This document shows, piece after piece, positions 34,232-43,140 of a stretch of DNA of 64,000 bases; positions within the stretch are counted from its first letter, which is position 1, and every line of letters begins with the position of its first letter. A program made the position numbers and the translations under genes. A model generated the notes under the pieces. The model did not search any database. It was not told the origin of the DNA and saw only the letters and a program-made list of their open reading frames with translations. Source of the stretch: an uncultured Oscillospiraceae bacterium (GTDB taxonomy: Bacteria; Bacillota; Clostridia; Oscillospirales; Ruminococcaceae); the NCBI GenBank assembly GCA_910579175.1, contig CAJTTB010000003.1, positions 1 to 64,000 of the forward strand, read 5' to 3'.

Positions 34232-35230
34232 TCAATTCTCTTCCAAAATAACCTCTGTAAAACTACCCTTGATATCCAATACTTTGGAAGCGTGTGTCAT
34301 CTTCTCAATTTTTTCAGAAAAACCGACATCATCAATTAAAATATCTCCCATATCAATATCGATTTTATAGTCATAAGTATCCAGTTCATTTAATTTCAAT
34401 GAAATATTTCCAAAATCCCCTTTAAACTTATTTTTATCCATCAGATCACCATAAAAGTCAATGGTAGTATAATTAAAATCAAATTCCGTTTCTCCGGTTA
34501 CCGTACAATTTTCAAATAATAAGGCGCCGTAATCTGTTTTAGAAGTGAGCGTATTCAATTGACTATCTGCCATAGTCATCTCAGTATAGTCCATCTTTAG
34601 TTCTAACTTTTTGAAAAAAGATTCTCTCCAATCATAATGACTAAAATCAGATTTTATCTCAACTTTTTCAAATTCGCACCCAATGCCATTGCCTTCCAGA
34701 TAGTTTCCATCCAACGTCAAAGACTTTCCATTAAGCATATTTAGAAAAATAGTCGCGTAATCACTTGATATTTCTATATCATCAAGTGTCATGCCCGTTG
34801 GATAAGAAATATACAAATAAGGTCTTTCATCTTCTGAGAGAACATCAAAATCAAAATTAGTTATTTGAAATCTTTCTTCTGCCTGGGTTTCGATGGTCAA
34901 TTTTCCATCTTCTACTTCAAAGAGAGGCAATTCATCTTCATAATAATAAGTCGCTTCTATTTCAAAACGGTCGGATTCAATGAAGTCAATCGTATAAAAA
35001 TCAAGTCCTTTTATCTCGATATTTTTAATACGTTCAAAGTCCTCAAATGACTTTGTAATCGTCTTACTTTCCATATAATTCTGAACACGCCGTTCTGATA
35101 CCCGAAAACGTCCGTTTTCCCAATAAACACCCGTTCTAGCTCCCAATGAAAACGCAATTGCCACTAAAATAGCCCCTATTGTAATAAAGGAAAGAGCAAT
35201 AAATATAAGCTGCTTTTTATTTGGTTTCAT
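34232..35230 (-). CDS. DUF4097-type beta-helix membrane protein
   Basis: A 332-residue protein with one N-terminal membrane helix (about 9-29) and a long extracytoplasmic region of short repeating beta strands (residues 60-330, with recurring patterns such as LTLDGNYLEG, VEIKSDFSHYDW and LKMDYTEM), as in the DUF4097/adhesin-like beta-helix family found next to PadR and DUF1700 genes. These act in envelope-stress sensing modules. It follows the DUF1700 gene with one base between stop and start; AAAGGAG lies nine bases before the ATG. Confidence 0.8.
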   Translation of the reverse strand: MKPNKKQLIFIALSFITIGAILVAIAFSLGARTGVYWENGRFRVSERRVQNYMESKTITKSFEDFERIKNIEIKGLDFYTIDFIESDRFEIEATYYYEDELPLFEVEDGKLTIETQAEERFQITNFDFDVLSEDERPYLYISYPTGMTLDDIEISSDYATIFLNMLNGKSLTLDGNYLEGNGIGCEFEKVEIKSDFSHYDWRESFFKKLELKMDYTEMTMADSQLNTLTSKTDYGALLFENCTVTGETEFDFNYTTIDFYGDLMDKNKFKGDFGNISLKLNELDTYDYKIDIDMGDILIDDVGFSEKIEKMTHASKVLDIKGSFTEVILEEN

Positions 35231-35231
35231 A

Positions 35232-35810
35232 TTAAAACACTCCTTTCGCTTTTGGCATTTTACGATAAGTTATCTTTGCAATCGCTGCAAAACACTTGCG
35301 AAATACAAATAACATAAAAATTCCCAACAATATGCCAATTCCAAACAATATCATTCCAGAGCCAATAAACAATATCGTAGTTGCCAAACTTTGAGTTGCT
35401 ACCATCAGTCCAATCAGCGCTATAGCAATACCAGTCAGTAAAAATACAACTGCCAACAGAGCAAAAACAACCAATAATATGATTGCGACAAGTCCCATAG
35501 AAATCGCTACAATAGAAAAAGATAATGTCAAAGGTGCTGCCAAAGTTGCTCCTAATATGATCCAAATAAGCGAAACATTCCGCTTGATTGATTGAAAATT
35601 GAAATCTTTTAAATCTTTCATTGCAAATTCCGTTAAAATTTGCGCAGCAATGGCATTTGGAGAACCCAAATTTTCAATCACCTGTTGTTCGTTTTCAATG
35701 CCAGCGTCGTCAAAATATTCATTATAATAAGCCATTGCATTTTGATATTCTTCCATAGGAAGTTTTTTTAATTTTTTATGTAGTTGTTGCATAAATTGTG
35801 TTCGATTCAT
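35232..35810 (-). CDS. DUF1700 family membrane protein
   Basis: A 192-residue protein. Residues 1-70 are a soluble helical domain (FMQQLHKKLKKLPMEEYQNAMAYYNEYFDDAG, ending QVIENLGSPNAIAAQILTEF), typical of DUF1700; the rest is four or five membrane helices and a short basic tail. The family pairs with PadR regulators and DUF4097 proteins. Its ATG overlaps the padR stop as ATGA. Confidence 0.9.
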   Translation of the reverse strand: MNRTQFMQQLHKKLKKLPMEEYQNAMAYYNEYFDDAGIENEQQVIENLGSPNAIAAQILTEFAMKDLKDFNFQSIKRNVSLIWIILGATLAAPLTLSFSIVAISMGLVAIILLVVFALLAVVFLLTGIAIALIGLMVATQSLATTILFIGSGMILFGIGILLGIFMLFVFRKCFAAIAKITYRKMPKAKGVF

Positions 35811-36124
35811 AATGAAATACCTCCTGATAAAATTTGATCAATTTTTTCTTTGTATGCAAACCATTCTCGTTGATAGGATTTTAGACATATTTTCCCTTTT
35901 TCGGTAATTGTATAATACTTGCGATTTCTTCCTTGAAACAATTTGTCATAGGTTGTTAAACATTGTTCTTTTTGTAGTCTGCGAAGTACAGGATATAAGG
36001 TGGATTCTGAAATGTCAATAAACTCTTTTACTTTTTGTGTTAAGATATATCCATAGGCATCTTCTGTATTTAAAATGGATAATACACAAGCATCTAACAA
36101 GGCAGTCCCCAATTGAAATATCAT
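35807..36124 (-). CDS. PadR-family transcriptional regulator
   Basis: A 105-residue winged helix protein: a short N-terminal helix (FQLGTALLDACVLSIL), recognition region AYGYILTQKVKE, ESTLYPVLRRLQKEQ, wing RNRKYYTITEKGK, and the C-terminal dimer helix. PadR proteins repress their own operon and adjoining envelope or drug genes. I place the start at 36124, six bases after AAAGGAG; an in-frame start 27 bases upstream lacks such a site. First gene of padR-DUF1700-DUF4097, divergent from the GntR gene. Confidence 0.92.
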   Translation of the reverse strand: MIFQLGTALLDACVLSILNTEDAYGYILTQKVKEFIDISESTLYPVLRRLQKEQCLTTYDKLFQGRNRKYYTITEKGKICLKSYQREWFAYKEKIDQILSGGISL

Positions 36125-36163
36125 GACAAACTCCTTTCTAATGAGATTCATTCTTTAAATAAT

Positions 36164-36192
36164 ACTATATAGAATATAATATTGTTTGTCAA
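36164..36192 (-). promoter_or_regulatory. padR operon promoter
   Basis: TTGACA (36192-36187) and TATAGT (36169-36164) are 17 bases apart, about 40 bases before the padR start. The DNA between is AT-rich with partial symmetry (ATAGAATATAAT-like) that could hold a PadR operator. Confidence 0.65.
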
Positions 36193-36237
36193 TCAATTTT
36201 GCATATCTTAATTTATTTTTAAGAAATCATAAAGTAC

Positions 36238-36295
36238 TTGACAACTGGAAAAAAATACTGTAATATTGTATTATTAAATTAATACAATATTACAG
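36238..36295 (+). promoter_or_regulatory. gntR-ABC promoter with perfect 16-bp inverted repeat operator
   Basis: TTGACA (36238-36243) and TAATAT (36261-36266) are 17 bases apart, a near-consensus promoter. CTGTAATATTGTATTA (36258-36273) and its exact complement (36280-36295) flank a six-base loop and cover the -10 box and expected transcript start. This is the arrangement of YtrA-type GntR operators, so autorepression is the simplest reading. Confidence 0.78.
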
Positions 36296-36311
36296 AAAGG
36301 AGTTACCAACA

Positions 36312-36686
36312 ATGTCTTGGATTTTTGATTCAAATCGTCCCATTTACACACAATTAATCGAGCAGATGAAACTTTCTATTATTTCACAAGTATATCCAGC
36401 AGCTTCAAAACTGCCCTCCGTAAGGGACTTGGCAGCCCAAGCTGGGGTCAATCCCAATACGATGCAAAAGGCACTCTCTGAGTTGGAACGGGAAGGCTTG
36501 GTATATACGCAACGGACAGCTGGCAGATTTATTACAGAAGATGCCCAAAAAGTAGCCAAATTAAAGGAAAACTTGGTTTCAAATGAAATCACGAATTTTT
36601 TTCAAAAGATGCAGACAATGGGCTTTACAAATCAAGAAGTTTTAGACGCTATCCATTCTACCATTAAGGAGGAACTATCACTATGA
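36312..36686 (+). CDS. YtrA-subfamily GntR transcriptional repressor
   Basis: A 124-residue protein with the GntR winged helix at 10-75 (YTQLIEQMKLSII, KLPSVRDLAAQAGVNPNTMQKALSELEREGLVYTQRTAGRF) and a short helical tail, the YtrA layout. YtrA repressors control ABC transporters made with them, and often respond to cell-wall stress. The stop overlaps the next start as ATGA. A promoter with a matching inverted repeat precedes it. Confidence 0.93.
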   Translation: MSWIFDSNRPIYTQLIEQMKLSIISQVYPAASKLPSVRDLAAQAGVNPNTMQKALSELEREGLVYTQRTAGRFITEDAQKVAKLKENLVSNEITNFFQKMQTMGFTNQEVLDAIHSTIKEELSL

Positions 36687-37381
36687 ATATGCTATTAGAA
36701 TGTCAAGGGATTACAAAGGCGTATCCCAGCAAACAGGCTTTGAACTTTACCAATTTAACCATCGACCGGGGCAGAATTGTTGGGTTATTGGGACCGAATG
36801 GAAGTGGAAAAACCACGTTGATTAAGATGATTAGTGGTCTGTTGGTGCCCAGCAGTGGAAGTATTCTGATCAATGGATTTCCAGTCGGAATTGAAACAAA
36901 AAAAATCGTTTCCTATCTTCCAGAGAGAACCTATCTCAATAGCTGGATGAGGGTATCTGATATATTAAAATTTTTCTCAGATTTTTATGCAAACTTTAAT
37001 ATGAATAAAGCCGTAGATATGCTAAAACGATTGAACATCAATCCACAAGATAAATTGAAAACCATGTCAAAAGGTACCAAAGAAAAAGTACAACTGATTT
37101 TAGTTATGAGCCGTGATGCCGATTTGTATCTATTAGATGAACCAATCGGAGGCGTTGACCCTGCGGCTAGAGATTATATTTTAGATACCATTATCAGCAA
37201 CTACAACGAAAATGCAACGGTTATCATCTCTACACATTTGATTTCTGATATTGAAAAAATATTGGATGATGTTTTATTTATTCAAAATGGCAATTTGGTT
37301 ATGGCATCTTCTGTGGATGAAATTAGAGAAGAGCATAAAAAATCTGTTGACGAATTGTTTAGGGAGGTATTTAAATGTTAA
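36683..37381 (+). CDS. ABC transporter ATP-binding protein
   Basis: A 232-residue ATPase of an ABC-2-type exporter. Walker A is GPNGSGKTT (about 35-43), the Q-loop region follows, the signature is degenerate (MSKGTKEKVQ), and Walker B is LYLLDEPIGGVDP with the switch histidine in STHLI. It belongs to a GntR-ATPase-permease operon of the Ytr type. The substrate is unknown. GGAGG lies ten bases before the ATG. Confidence 0.92.
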   Translation: MNMLLECQGITKAYPSKQALNFTNLTIDRGRIVGLLGPNGSGKTTLIKMISGLLVPSSGSILINGFPVGIETKKIVSYLPERTYLNSWMRVSDILKFFSDFYANFNMNKAVDMLKRLNINPQDKLKTMSKGTKEKVQLILVMSRDADLYLLDEPIGGVDPAARDYILDTIISNYNENATVIISTHLISDIEKILDDVLFIQNGNLVMASSVDEIREEHKKSVDELFREVFKC

Positions 37382-38202
37382 GCAAATTATTAAAGTATGA
37401 GTTAAAGGCAACCGCCAGATGGTTTTTGCCAATGTATGCTGGAGTATTCGCACTTGCTCTGATCAATCGTTTGCTGTTATTCTTTCAACCATATTTAAAT
37501 CACAATATGCTGTTGAGTCGTTTCTATGAATTGATTAACGGACTTACCATATTAGGATATATTTTGGTTATTTTTGCTACGTTTGCATTGACATTTTTTA
37601 TTATGCTTCATAGATTTTATAAAAACTTATTGGGTGATGAAGGCTACTTGATGTTTACATTGCCAGTTTCTTCCTCTCAACTTGTCATTTCTAAGCTGAT
37701 CACCTCTTGTTTATGGACCATTGCTACCATAGTGGTTACGCTATCATCTATATTTATTCTGTTGGTAAATGAAGATTTATTTTCTATATTAAATTGGTTT
37801 TTCAAAGAAATTACAAGGGTGATTATGACTTATGAGGGAATACAAGCCACTTTAATTTGTATTGAATTAATCGTACTCATGTTATGCTCTCTCATTCAGG
37901 GAATTTTAATGATGTATACTGCACTGGCACTTGGAGGCACCAGAAGTGGTCATAAAATACTGTATTCTTTTGGATTTTATATGCTGATAAACTTCGCAAT
38001 GCAGGTAATCACTTCTATTGTCATTTTTGTAGGCGGAATGATTTTAGACAACGATTTTATCGCAGCGGTTTCTTCTAATATCCCTCCATATGTAATCATT
38101 CATTTTCTAATGTTATCTTCTATTATCATTGCTATTATATTCTCTGTTGTAGAGTTTATTGTGACCAATTATGTGCTTTCCAAAAAATTAAACTTAGAAT
38201 AA
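37375..38202 (+). CDS. ABC transporter permease
   Basis: A 275-residue integral membrane protein with about six hydrophobic helices and a short basic start (MLSKLLKYELKATARWFLP). The loop GDEGYLMFTLPVSSSQL is characteristic of ABC-2 permeases of Gram-positive GntR-regulated operons. It overlaps the ATPase gene by seven bases. A bidirectional terminator lies 100 bases downstream. Confidence 0.88.
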   Translation: MLSKLLKYELKATARWFLPMYAGVFALALINRLLLFFQPYLNHNMLLSRFYELINGLTILGYILVIFATFALTFFIMLHRFYKNLLGDEGYLMFTLPVSSSQLVISKLITSCLWTIATIVVTLSSIFILLVNEDLFSILNWFFKEITRVIMTYEGIQATLICIELIVLMLCSLIQGILMMYTALALGGTRSGHKILYSFGFYMLINFAMQVITSIVIFVGGMILDNDFIAAVSSNIPPYVIIHFLMLSSIIIAIIFSVVEFIVTNYVLSKKLNLE

Positions 38203-38300
38203 GTAAACGACAGTATCAATCTAAAATGTATTTGTGAACATAGAAAATAAAGTATATTCTTTGTTATTCCACAAACCGAGTTAGCGGCTCCACAATAAAA

Positions 38301-38336
38301 AAACTGCTGCAATAAATCATTGCAGCAGTTTTTATT
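38301..38336 (+). terminator. bidirectional terminator between ABC permease and dnaI-like genes
   Basis: AAACTGCTGCAAT (38301-38313) and ATTGCAGCAGTTT (38319-38331) form a perfect 13-bp stem with a five-base loop; TTTTTATTT follows on plus, TTTTTTTATTG on minus. Confidence 0.88.
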
Positions 38337-39315
38337 TCATATTCATCTGGCGGATATCTTTTCCTACAAAGCGCAGCGTTTTGTATAAAGAAATTAATCT
38401 GGAGACAACGCGATTGCTATATCTGTCTTGTAACTCCTGAATGGAGAGATTGGTGCTGATAATCGTGGGTTTTTTATGACTTAAACGGGAGTTAATCAGA
38501 TTATAAAAGGTAGAAGCATTAAAACTACTTTCATATTCCGCGCCCAAATCGTCCAATACCAACAGGTCCGTATTGGCAATCAAAGATGTCGTATCTTCAC
38601 CCGTCTTGCTTTTTCCAAAAAACTCATTTTGGATTTTTACAAAGAAATCTTGTGTACTTCCATAAAGCACATGATAATTTTTTTTAATCGCTTCATTGGC
38701 AATGGCAAGTGAAAGATGCGTTTTCCCCAGTCCAGTACTACCCATCATCAAGATACTGGGCGATTCTGGATGAAAACTATTTGCATAATCTAGGCAAAAT
38801 CGATAAATCTGAGACATTGTCTCATAATCGGATAAGCCATTTGAATTTTTATTTTTTTTATTGTAATAATGTAGTTTAAAATCATGAAAATTACACAGGT
38901 AAATGGCGGCAGTTTCATTGAAATCATCCACTGCAATTTTTTTTAACAATGCCTGTAGACATTCACAGCGTTCTCCTTCTATAAATCCAGAATCATTGCA
39001 TTTTTCGCAAAAGTAATGCACTTTTAAATAATCTGCTGGAAATCCATTACTGGCTAAAAGTGCACCAATTTTTTCCTGCATTGACAAATTTTGGTGCATA
39101 ATTTTCGGAATGATTTCAGAGGCATTTGCCGCCTTGGATAAAATTAATTTTGATAACTGAATGGTTGCATTGCCCACTTGTCGTTCCAGAGGAATTAACT
39201 CTGGTATCTTTTTTATCACTGTTTCCCGACGCATTTGTGTTTGTAAAATTGCTTTTTGTTTTCTTGCTGCCAAAATATTCATTGCCTTTTCATATTGCTG
39301 TTTTTTAGTCAACAT
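38332..39315 (-). CDS. DnaI/DnaC-like helicase loader ATPase
   Basis: A protein of about 327 residues. An N-terminal region carries a zinc ribbon (CEKCNDSGFIEGERCEC, about 105-121), as in DnaI, which loads the replicative helicase. The AAA+ part has MGSTGLGKTHLSLA (Walker A), LLVLDDLGAEYES (Walker B) and SNRVVSRLIS. It lies five bases after the DnaD-domain gene, its partner in primosome assembly. The start is uncertain: an AGGTGA ribosome site lies so close to the ATG at 39315 that the TTG at 39312 is also possible. Confidence 0.9.
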   Translation of the reverse strand: MLTKKQQYEKAMNILAARKQKAILQTQMRRETVIKKIPELIPLERQVGNATIQLSKLILSKAANASEIIPKIMHQNLSMQEKIGALLASNGFPADYLKVHYFCEKCNDSGFIEGERCECLQALLKKIAVDDFNETAAIYLCNFHDFKLHYYNKKNKNSNGLSDYETMSQIYRFCLDYANSFHPESPSILMMGSTGLGKTHLSLAIANEAIKKNYHVLYGSTQDFFVKIQNEFFGKSKTGEDTTSLIANTDLLVLDDLGAEYESSFNASTFYNLINSRLSHKKPTIISTNLSIQELQDRYSNRVVSRLISLYKTLRFVGKDIRQMNMK

Positions 39316-39325
39316 ACTCACCTAT

Positions 39326-40231
39326 TCAATCTAAAGTGGGAATTTTATTCAAATGTTTTTCAAATTCATCAATATCATATGAGTTTTCAATGGATGGATT
39401 CGAGATGGTCTTTTTATAATTTTGTTCTCCGTTTTGCACATCTTCTAATGTCTTGTAGCCCTTTTCGTTCCAGTTGAGTAAAATTTTATTGATATAAGCA
39501 AAAGCCAATTTCCCAGTATTTTGAACTGTTTTTTCATAAGCCAACTGAATCATTTCCATCGGAAACTGATATTCTAAAAGCCATGTCTTGATAGAGGCTT
39601 TTTCTGTTGAAGTCAAAGCTCTTCCAGAAATGCCAAATATTCGCTTAATTTGATTGGTCTGGTTTTGATGTAAAGAACAAAGTTTTAAATATTCTTCTGC
39701 CAAAGTGTGATTGGTAATTCCCTTATCATACCACGCGACACAAAGGCGCTCAATATATTTCATAGAATTTTTTCCCTTTTCGACCGCATATTGTATCGCC
39801 ATCAAAATCACATCTGCTGGTAAACGGTAATATTCATAGATATAAGTAATGGTTTTTATATCGGTAGAGGTAACTGTTCTCTTTAGCACAGTCTCCATGC
39901 TCAACAACAAATATTTTAATTCTGAATCATTTGTCTGTTTGGCAGGTATTGCATGTGTTTTGGAAATAACGTGAATCTGTCTTTCTTTTTTGACATCACT
40001 GAGCAAGACCCCCTTATCAATCCAATAATGCAAAGCACTTTTGATCATTGCTTCTGATAAATTTAATAAGTTGGACAATAAATTAATACTATAACTCTTA
40101 TCTGGATTTTTAAAAATCATTAAAATAACTTTTAAATAATCTGAATTGATATTTTTTAAATCATCTTCTACAATCAGCGCTGGCAAACTGAAATTATTCT
40201 TATAATTGTTGAAATTTATTTTATAATTCAT
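39326..40231 (-). CDS. DnaD domain-containing primosome protein
   Basis: A 301-residue protein. The N-terminal winged helix (about 25-95: YLKVILMIFKNPDKSYSINLLSNLLNLSEAMIKSALHYW) and two DnaD-type C-terminal repeats (about 125-185 and 205-265: YIEYYRLPADVILMAIQYAV; LLEYQFPMEMIQLAYEKTV) match the DnaD/DnaB family that assembles replication primosomes in Firmicutes. It directly precedes the DnaI-like gene. The ribosome site is weak. Confidence 0.9.
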   Translation of the reverse strand: MNYKINFNNYKNNFSLPALIVEDDLKNINSDYLKVILMIFKNPDKSYSINLLSNLLNLSEAMIKSALHYWIDKGVLLSDVKKERQIHVISKTHAIPAKQTNDSELKYLLLSMETVLKRTVTSTDIKTITYIYEYYRLPADVILMAIQYAVEKGKNSMKYIERLCVAWYDKGITNHTLAEEYLKLCSLHQNQTNQIKRIFGISGRALTSTEKASIKTWLLEYQFPMEMIQLAYEKTVQNTGKLAFAYINKILLNWNEKGYKTLEDVQNGEQNYKKTISNPSIENSYDIDEFEKHLNKIPTLD

Positions 40232-40299
40232 AGCAATCCCCGCTAAACAATTTTAAATGGTTTTTTTATTATAGCACATTTATTTTTGAAATACAAACG

Positions 40300-40330
40300 A
40301 AAAAGTGATTGTAGTCACAATCACTTTTTT
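40300..40330. terminator. terminator hairpin before dnaD
   Basis: AAAAAGTGATTGT (40300-40312) and ACAATCACTTTTT (40317-40329) form a perfect 13-bp stem with a four-base loop. It terminates the lysC-HAD operon on the minus strand and, by the T-run on plus, can act in both directions. Confidence 0.8.
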
Positions 40331-40331
40331 C

Positions 40332-40985
40332 CTATAAATTTATAAATATGGTCTTGATATCCCAAGGGGTATCTGCAATATAATCTGCACCTGCTTGCCT
40401 GAGTTCTTCTTTGCTGCGATAGCCCCAAGCAGCGCCAATAGAAATTACTTTTGCACGTTTGGCAGTCATAATGTCAACATCGCTATCACCAATATAAACA
40501 CATTCTTCTGATGACAAGGCAAGTTTTGTTTTAAAATGAAGCAATCCTTGAGGATTTGGCTTTTTGGGAAATCGCTCTGATTGTCCCAAAACATCTGTAA
40601 AAGAATATCCCAAAAACATTCGTTTTACAATTAATTTTACAAATTGATCAGGCTTATTAGAAAGGATTGCTGTTTGTATTTGATGGTCTTTTAAATAATC
40701 TAGTAGTGCTTCTACGCCATCATAAAGGTGAGATTTCGCGTCGTAATGGTTGTGATAATAATCGTCAAATCCATTGCGAACAGATTGCAATATTTGCTTA
40801 TCTGTTACAGGGAAACAGGCTTTTTGAATGAGTATCTCCGCCCCATTTCCAATATAACTGCGTACCTGCTGGGTCGTTTTCCGGGGAAGGTTTTGACCTT
40901 CCAATCCATAATTTACCGCATCCGTCAAATCGGGAAGTGAATTTAATAGCGTTCCGTCTAGATCAAATCCTACAAATTTTATCAT
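40332..40985 (-). CDS. HAD-superfamily phosphatase (phosphoglycolate-phosphatase-like)
   Basis: A 217-residue HAD subfamily I hydrolase: GFDLDGTLLNSLPD (motif I, catalytic aspartates at about 8 and 10), ILSNKPD (motif II), and YIGDSDVDIMTA (motif IV). Related enzymes act on phosphoglycolate or other small phosphates. It starts six bases after the lysC stop without its own good ribosome site, so it is coupled to lysC. A role in threonine/serine metabolism, or as the missing histidinol-phosphatase, is possible but untested. Confidence 0.88.
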   Translation of the reverse strand: MIKFVGFDLDGTLLNSLPDLTDAVNYGLEGQNLPRKTTQQVRSYIGNGAEILIQKACFPVTDKQILQSVRNGFDDYYHNHYDAKSHLYDGVEALLDYLKDHQIQTAILSNKPDQFVKLIVKRMFLGYSFTDVLGQSERFPKKPNPQGLLHFKTKLALSSEECVYIGDSDVDIMTAKRAKVISIGAAWGYRSKEELRQAGADYIADTPWDIKTIFINL

Positions 40986-40991
40986 CAGTCA

Positions 40992-41462
40992 TTAAAAATC
41001 GAACGCATTATGTACTGCCACTAGAGCGCGTCTACTTTGACTTTTATCAATCAGAACAGAAATTTTAATTTCACTTGTAGAAATCATACGGATATTGATA
41101 TCAGCTTCAAATAATGCTTCAAACATCTTTGCTGCAACTCCTGGATTGGACTGCATACCTGCACCAACAATAGAAACTTTTGCAACGGTATCGTCCATTT
41201 CTACGCGCTGTGCTTTAAATAATTCCTTTTCTTCTTCCAAGCAAATCAGTGCAGCATCTTTTTGAGACATTGGAACGGTGAAACTGATATCTTTTGTATT
41301 GTCTCTACCAATGGACTGCAAAATAATATCTACATTGATTTTTCTTTTTGCTAGAGAAGAGAAAATTTTAAATGCAATACCTGGCTGGTCAGGTAATCCA
41401 ATGATTGCAACCCTTGCAACATCATCATCACATGCAACACCTTTAATTAACATCTTTTCCAT
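40992..41462 (-). CDS. lysC: aspartokinase beta subunit from internal start
   Basis: Inside lysC, AAGGAGG (41477-41471) lies eight bases before an in-frame ATG at 41462. The resulting protein is 156 residues and contains just the two ACT domains, starting MEKMLIKGVACDDD. This matches established knowledge of B. subtilis-type aspartokinases, in which the regulatory subunit is made from within the same gene. The site is stronger than most gene starts in the window. Expression here is inferred from sequence. Confidence 0.75.
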   Translation of the reverse strand: MEKMLIKGVACDDDVARVAIIGLPDQPGIAFKIFSSLAKRKINVDIILQSIGRDNTKDISFTVPMSQKDAALICLEEEKELFKAQRVEMDDTVAKVSIVGAGMQSNPGVAAKMFEALFEADINIRMISTSEIKISVLIDKSQSRRALVAVHNAFDF

Positions 41463-42197
41463 TTTAATGACCTCCTTAACCTGTGTACCAGGCTTATCCT
41501 CTAAACTTGATAAAACTTCCAACTTCACATTATATTTTTTTGCCATCTCTACAGAGCGATTGTGTAGTACCTGTGCGCCCAAAGTGGCAAGTTCTAGCAT
41601 CTCATCAAAAGAGATTTCATCTAACTTGACAGCATCTTTTACAATTCTTGGATCGGCTGTATAAACACCATCTACATCTGTGTAGATCTGACAGAGGTCT
41701 GCATGCAAAGATGCTGCCAATGCCACTGCACTGGTGTCGGAACCACCACGTCCTAGCGTTGTAATATCATCATAGCGATTGATTCCCTGGAAACCTGCCA
41801 CAATGACGATATTTTTCTTATCCAATTCCACTTGCAAACGCTCTGATTCAATTCTGCGAATTCTAGCATTGCTATAATTAGAATTTGTTTTAAAACCTGC
41901 TTGCCAACCGGTTAAAGAAATTACTGGAAATCCCATCTTTTCAATTGCCATTGCCAATAAAGAGATAGAAATTTGTTCTCCAGTGGACAACAGTACATCC
42001 ATTTCTCTCTTAGAAGGATTTGGATTGATTTCTGCTGCTTTTGCAATCAAATCATCTGTGGTATCTCCTTGTGCAGAAACAACCACAACGACATTGTTTC
42101 CCTTTGAATAAGTTTCTGTTACAATTCTGGCAACATTAAAAATTCTTTCGGTGTCTTTTACCGAACTTCCTCCAAATTTCTGAACAATTAAACCCAT
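40992..42197 (-). CDS. lysC: aspartate kinase (lysine/threonine-sensitive type)
   Basis: A 401-residue aspartokinase, first step of the aspartate pathway. KFGGSSVKDTERI and the catalytic region (1-245) are followed by two ACT domains (about 260-400: VAIIGLPDQPGIAFKIFSSLA; VSIVGAGMQSNPGVAAKMF). The main start at 42197 follows GGAGG by eight bases. An internal in-frame ATG at 41462 behind AAGGAGG would yield a separate ACT subunit, as known for the B. subtilis-type alpha2beta2 enzyme. It is downstream of thrB. Confidence 0.96.
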   Translation of the reverse strand: MGLIVQKFGGSSVKDTERIFNVARIVTETYSKGNNVVVVVSAQGDTTDDLIAKAAEINPNPSKREMDVLLSTGEQISISLLAMAIEKMGFPVISLTGWQAGFKTNSNYSNARIRRIESERLQVELDKKNIVIVAGFQGINRYDDITTLGRGGSDTSAVALAASLHADLCQIYTDVDGVYTADPRIVKDAVKLDEISFDEMLELATLGAQVLHNRSVEMAKKYNVKLEVLSSLEDKPGTQVKEVIKMEKMLIKGVACDDDVARVAIIGLPDQPGIAFKIFSSLAKRKINVDIILQSIGRDNTKDISFTVPMSQKDAALICLEEEKELFKAQRVEMDDTVAKVSIVGAGMQSNPGVAAKMFEALFEADINIRMISTSEIKISVLIDKSQSRRALVAVHNAFDF

Positions 42198-42233
42198 CTA
42201 TATAACCTCCATTTATATATCATCTAATCAAGA

Positions 42234-43124
42234 TCAGGATACAACTCTAGTCCCCAAATTATCAATTGCCAAACGATAGATGTTCCAATGCGTTAAACCA
42301 AGCTCATTCAAATAATCTTTGATATCTGTTTCAAACGCTCTATTTTCTGTATTGACAATCGACATAATGGTAGGACCAGCTCCACTGATGTAGGTGCCAT
42401 ATGCACCCAACTGATATGTTTTATCAAATATCTCATGCGCATATTGTATCAAACTCATACGATATGGCTGATGTAATTTATCATTGACCGCAACACGGAT
42501 ATTTTCATATTTCCCCTGTAATAGAGAAGCTGAAAAAAGTGCTGCTCTTGAGAGATTGTATCTTGCGTCCATATGGCTTACAGTATCGGGAAGTACCTTT
42601 CTAGCCATGGTCGTACTCAATTCAAAATCTGGTACAATCGCAAAAAAATCCAAATGTCTGTAAATTTCTTGTTTGGTCCAATAAACCTGCTTTTGGTCAT
42701 ATGCAGCAGTTACAATGCCACCCAATAGTGCAGGAGTTGTGTTGTCTGGATGACCTTCAATCTCCGTTGCAATATTGACTAACTCATTGGTATTAAATGG
42801 ATTGCCCAACAAAATATTGGCTCCATACAAGCCGGCGATGATACAAGCAGAACTGCTGCCCAATCCCCGTGTCATTGGAATATGATTTTCTTGAATAATA
42901 TGTAAACCTTCTAGTGGTTTTCCACATTCCTCAAATAAATACTTTGCAGAAATATAAATCAAATTGCTTTCATCTGTTGGAACAACAGAATGGTCTGAAG
43001 TCGAAATATCCAAGTGATCGGATAATCCAATGGTCACATAATTGTATAGATTGACGGCTAAACCCAAAGAGTCAAACCCTGCTCCAAGATTTGCGCTTGT
43101 TGCTGGGATTTGTATCTTTATCAT
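42234..43124 (-). CDS. thrB: homoserine kinase
   Basis: A 296-residue GHMP kinase. The N-terminal IPATSANLGAGFDSLGLAVNL, the glycine-rich ATP motif TRGLGSSSACIIAGL (about 87-101), and HPDNTTPALLGG are characteristic. It phosphorylates homoserine towards threonine. It follows hom by 16 bases; no thrC is in the operon. Confidence 0.96.
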   Translation of the reverse strand: MIKIQIPATSANLGAGFDSLGLAVNLYNYVTIGLSDHLDISTSDHSVVPTDESNLIYISAKYLFEECGKPLEGLHIIQENHIPMTRGLGSSSACIIAGLYGANILLGNPFNTNELVNIATEIEGHPDNTTPALLGGIVTAAYDQKQVYWTKQEIYRHLDFFAIVPDFELSTTMARKVLPDTVSHMDARYNLSRAALFSASLLQGKYENIRVAVNDKLHQPYRMSLIQYAHEIFDKTYQLGAYGTYISGAGPTIMSIVNTENRAFETDIKDYLNELGLTHWNIYRLAIDNLGTRVVS

Positions 43125-43140
43125 TCTATGCAGTCCTTTC

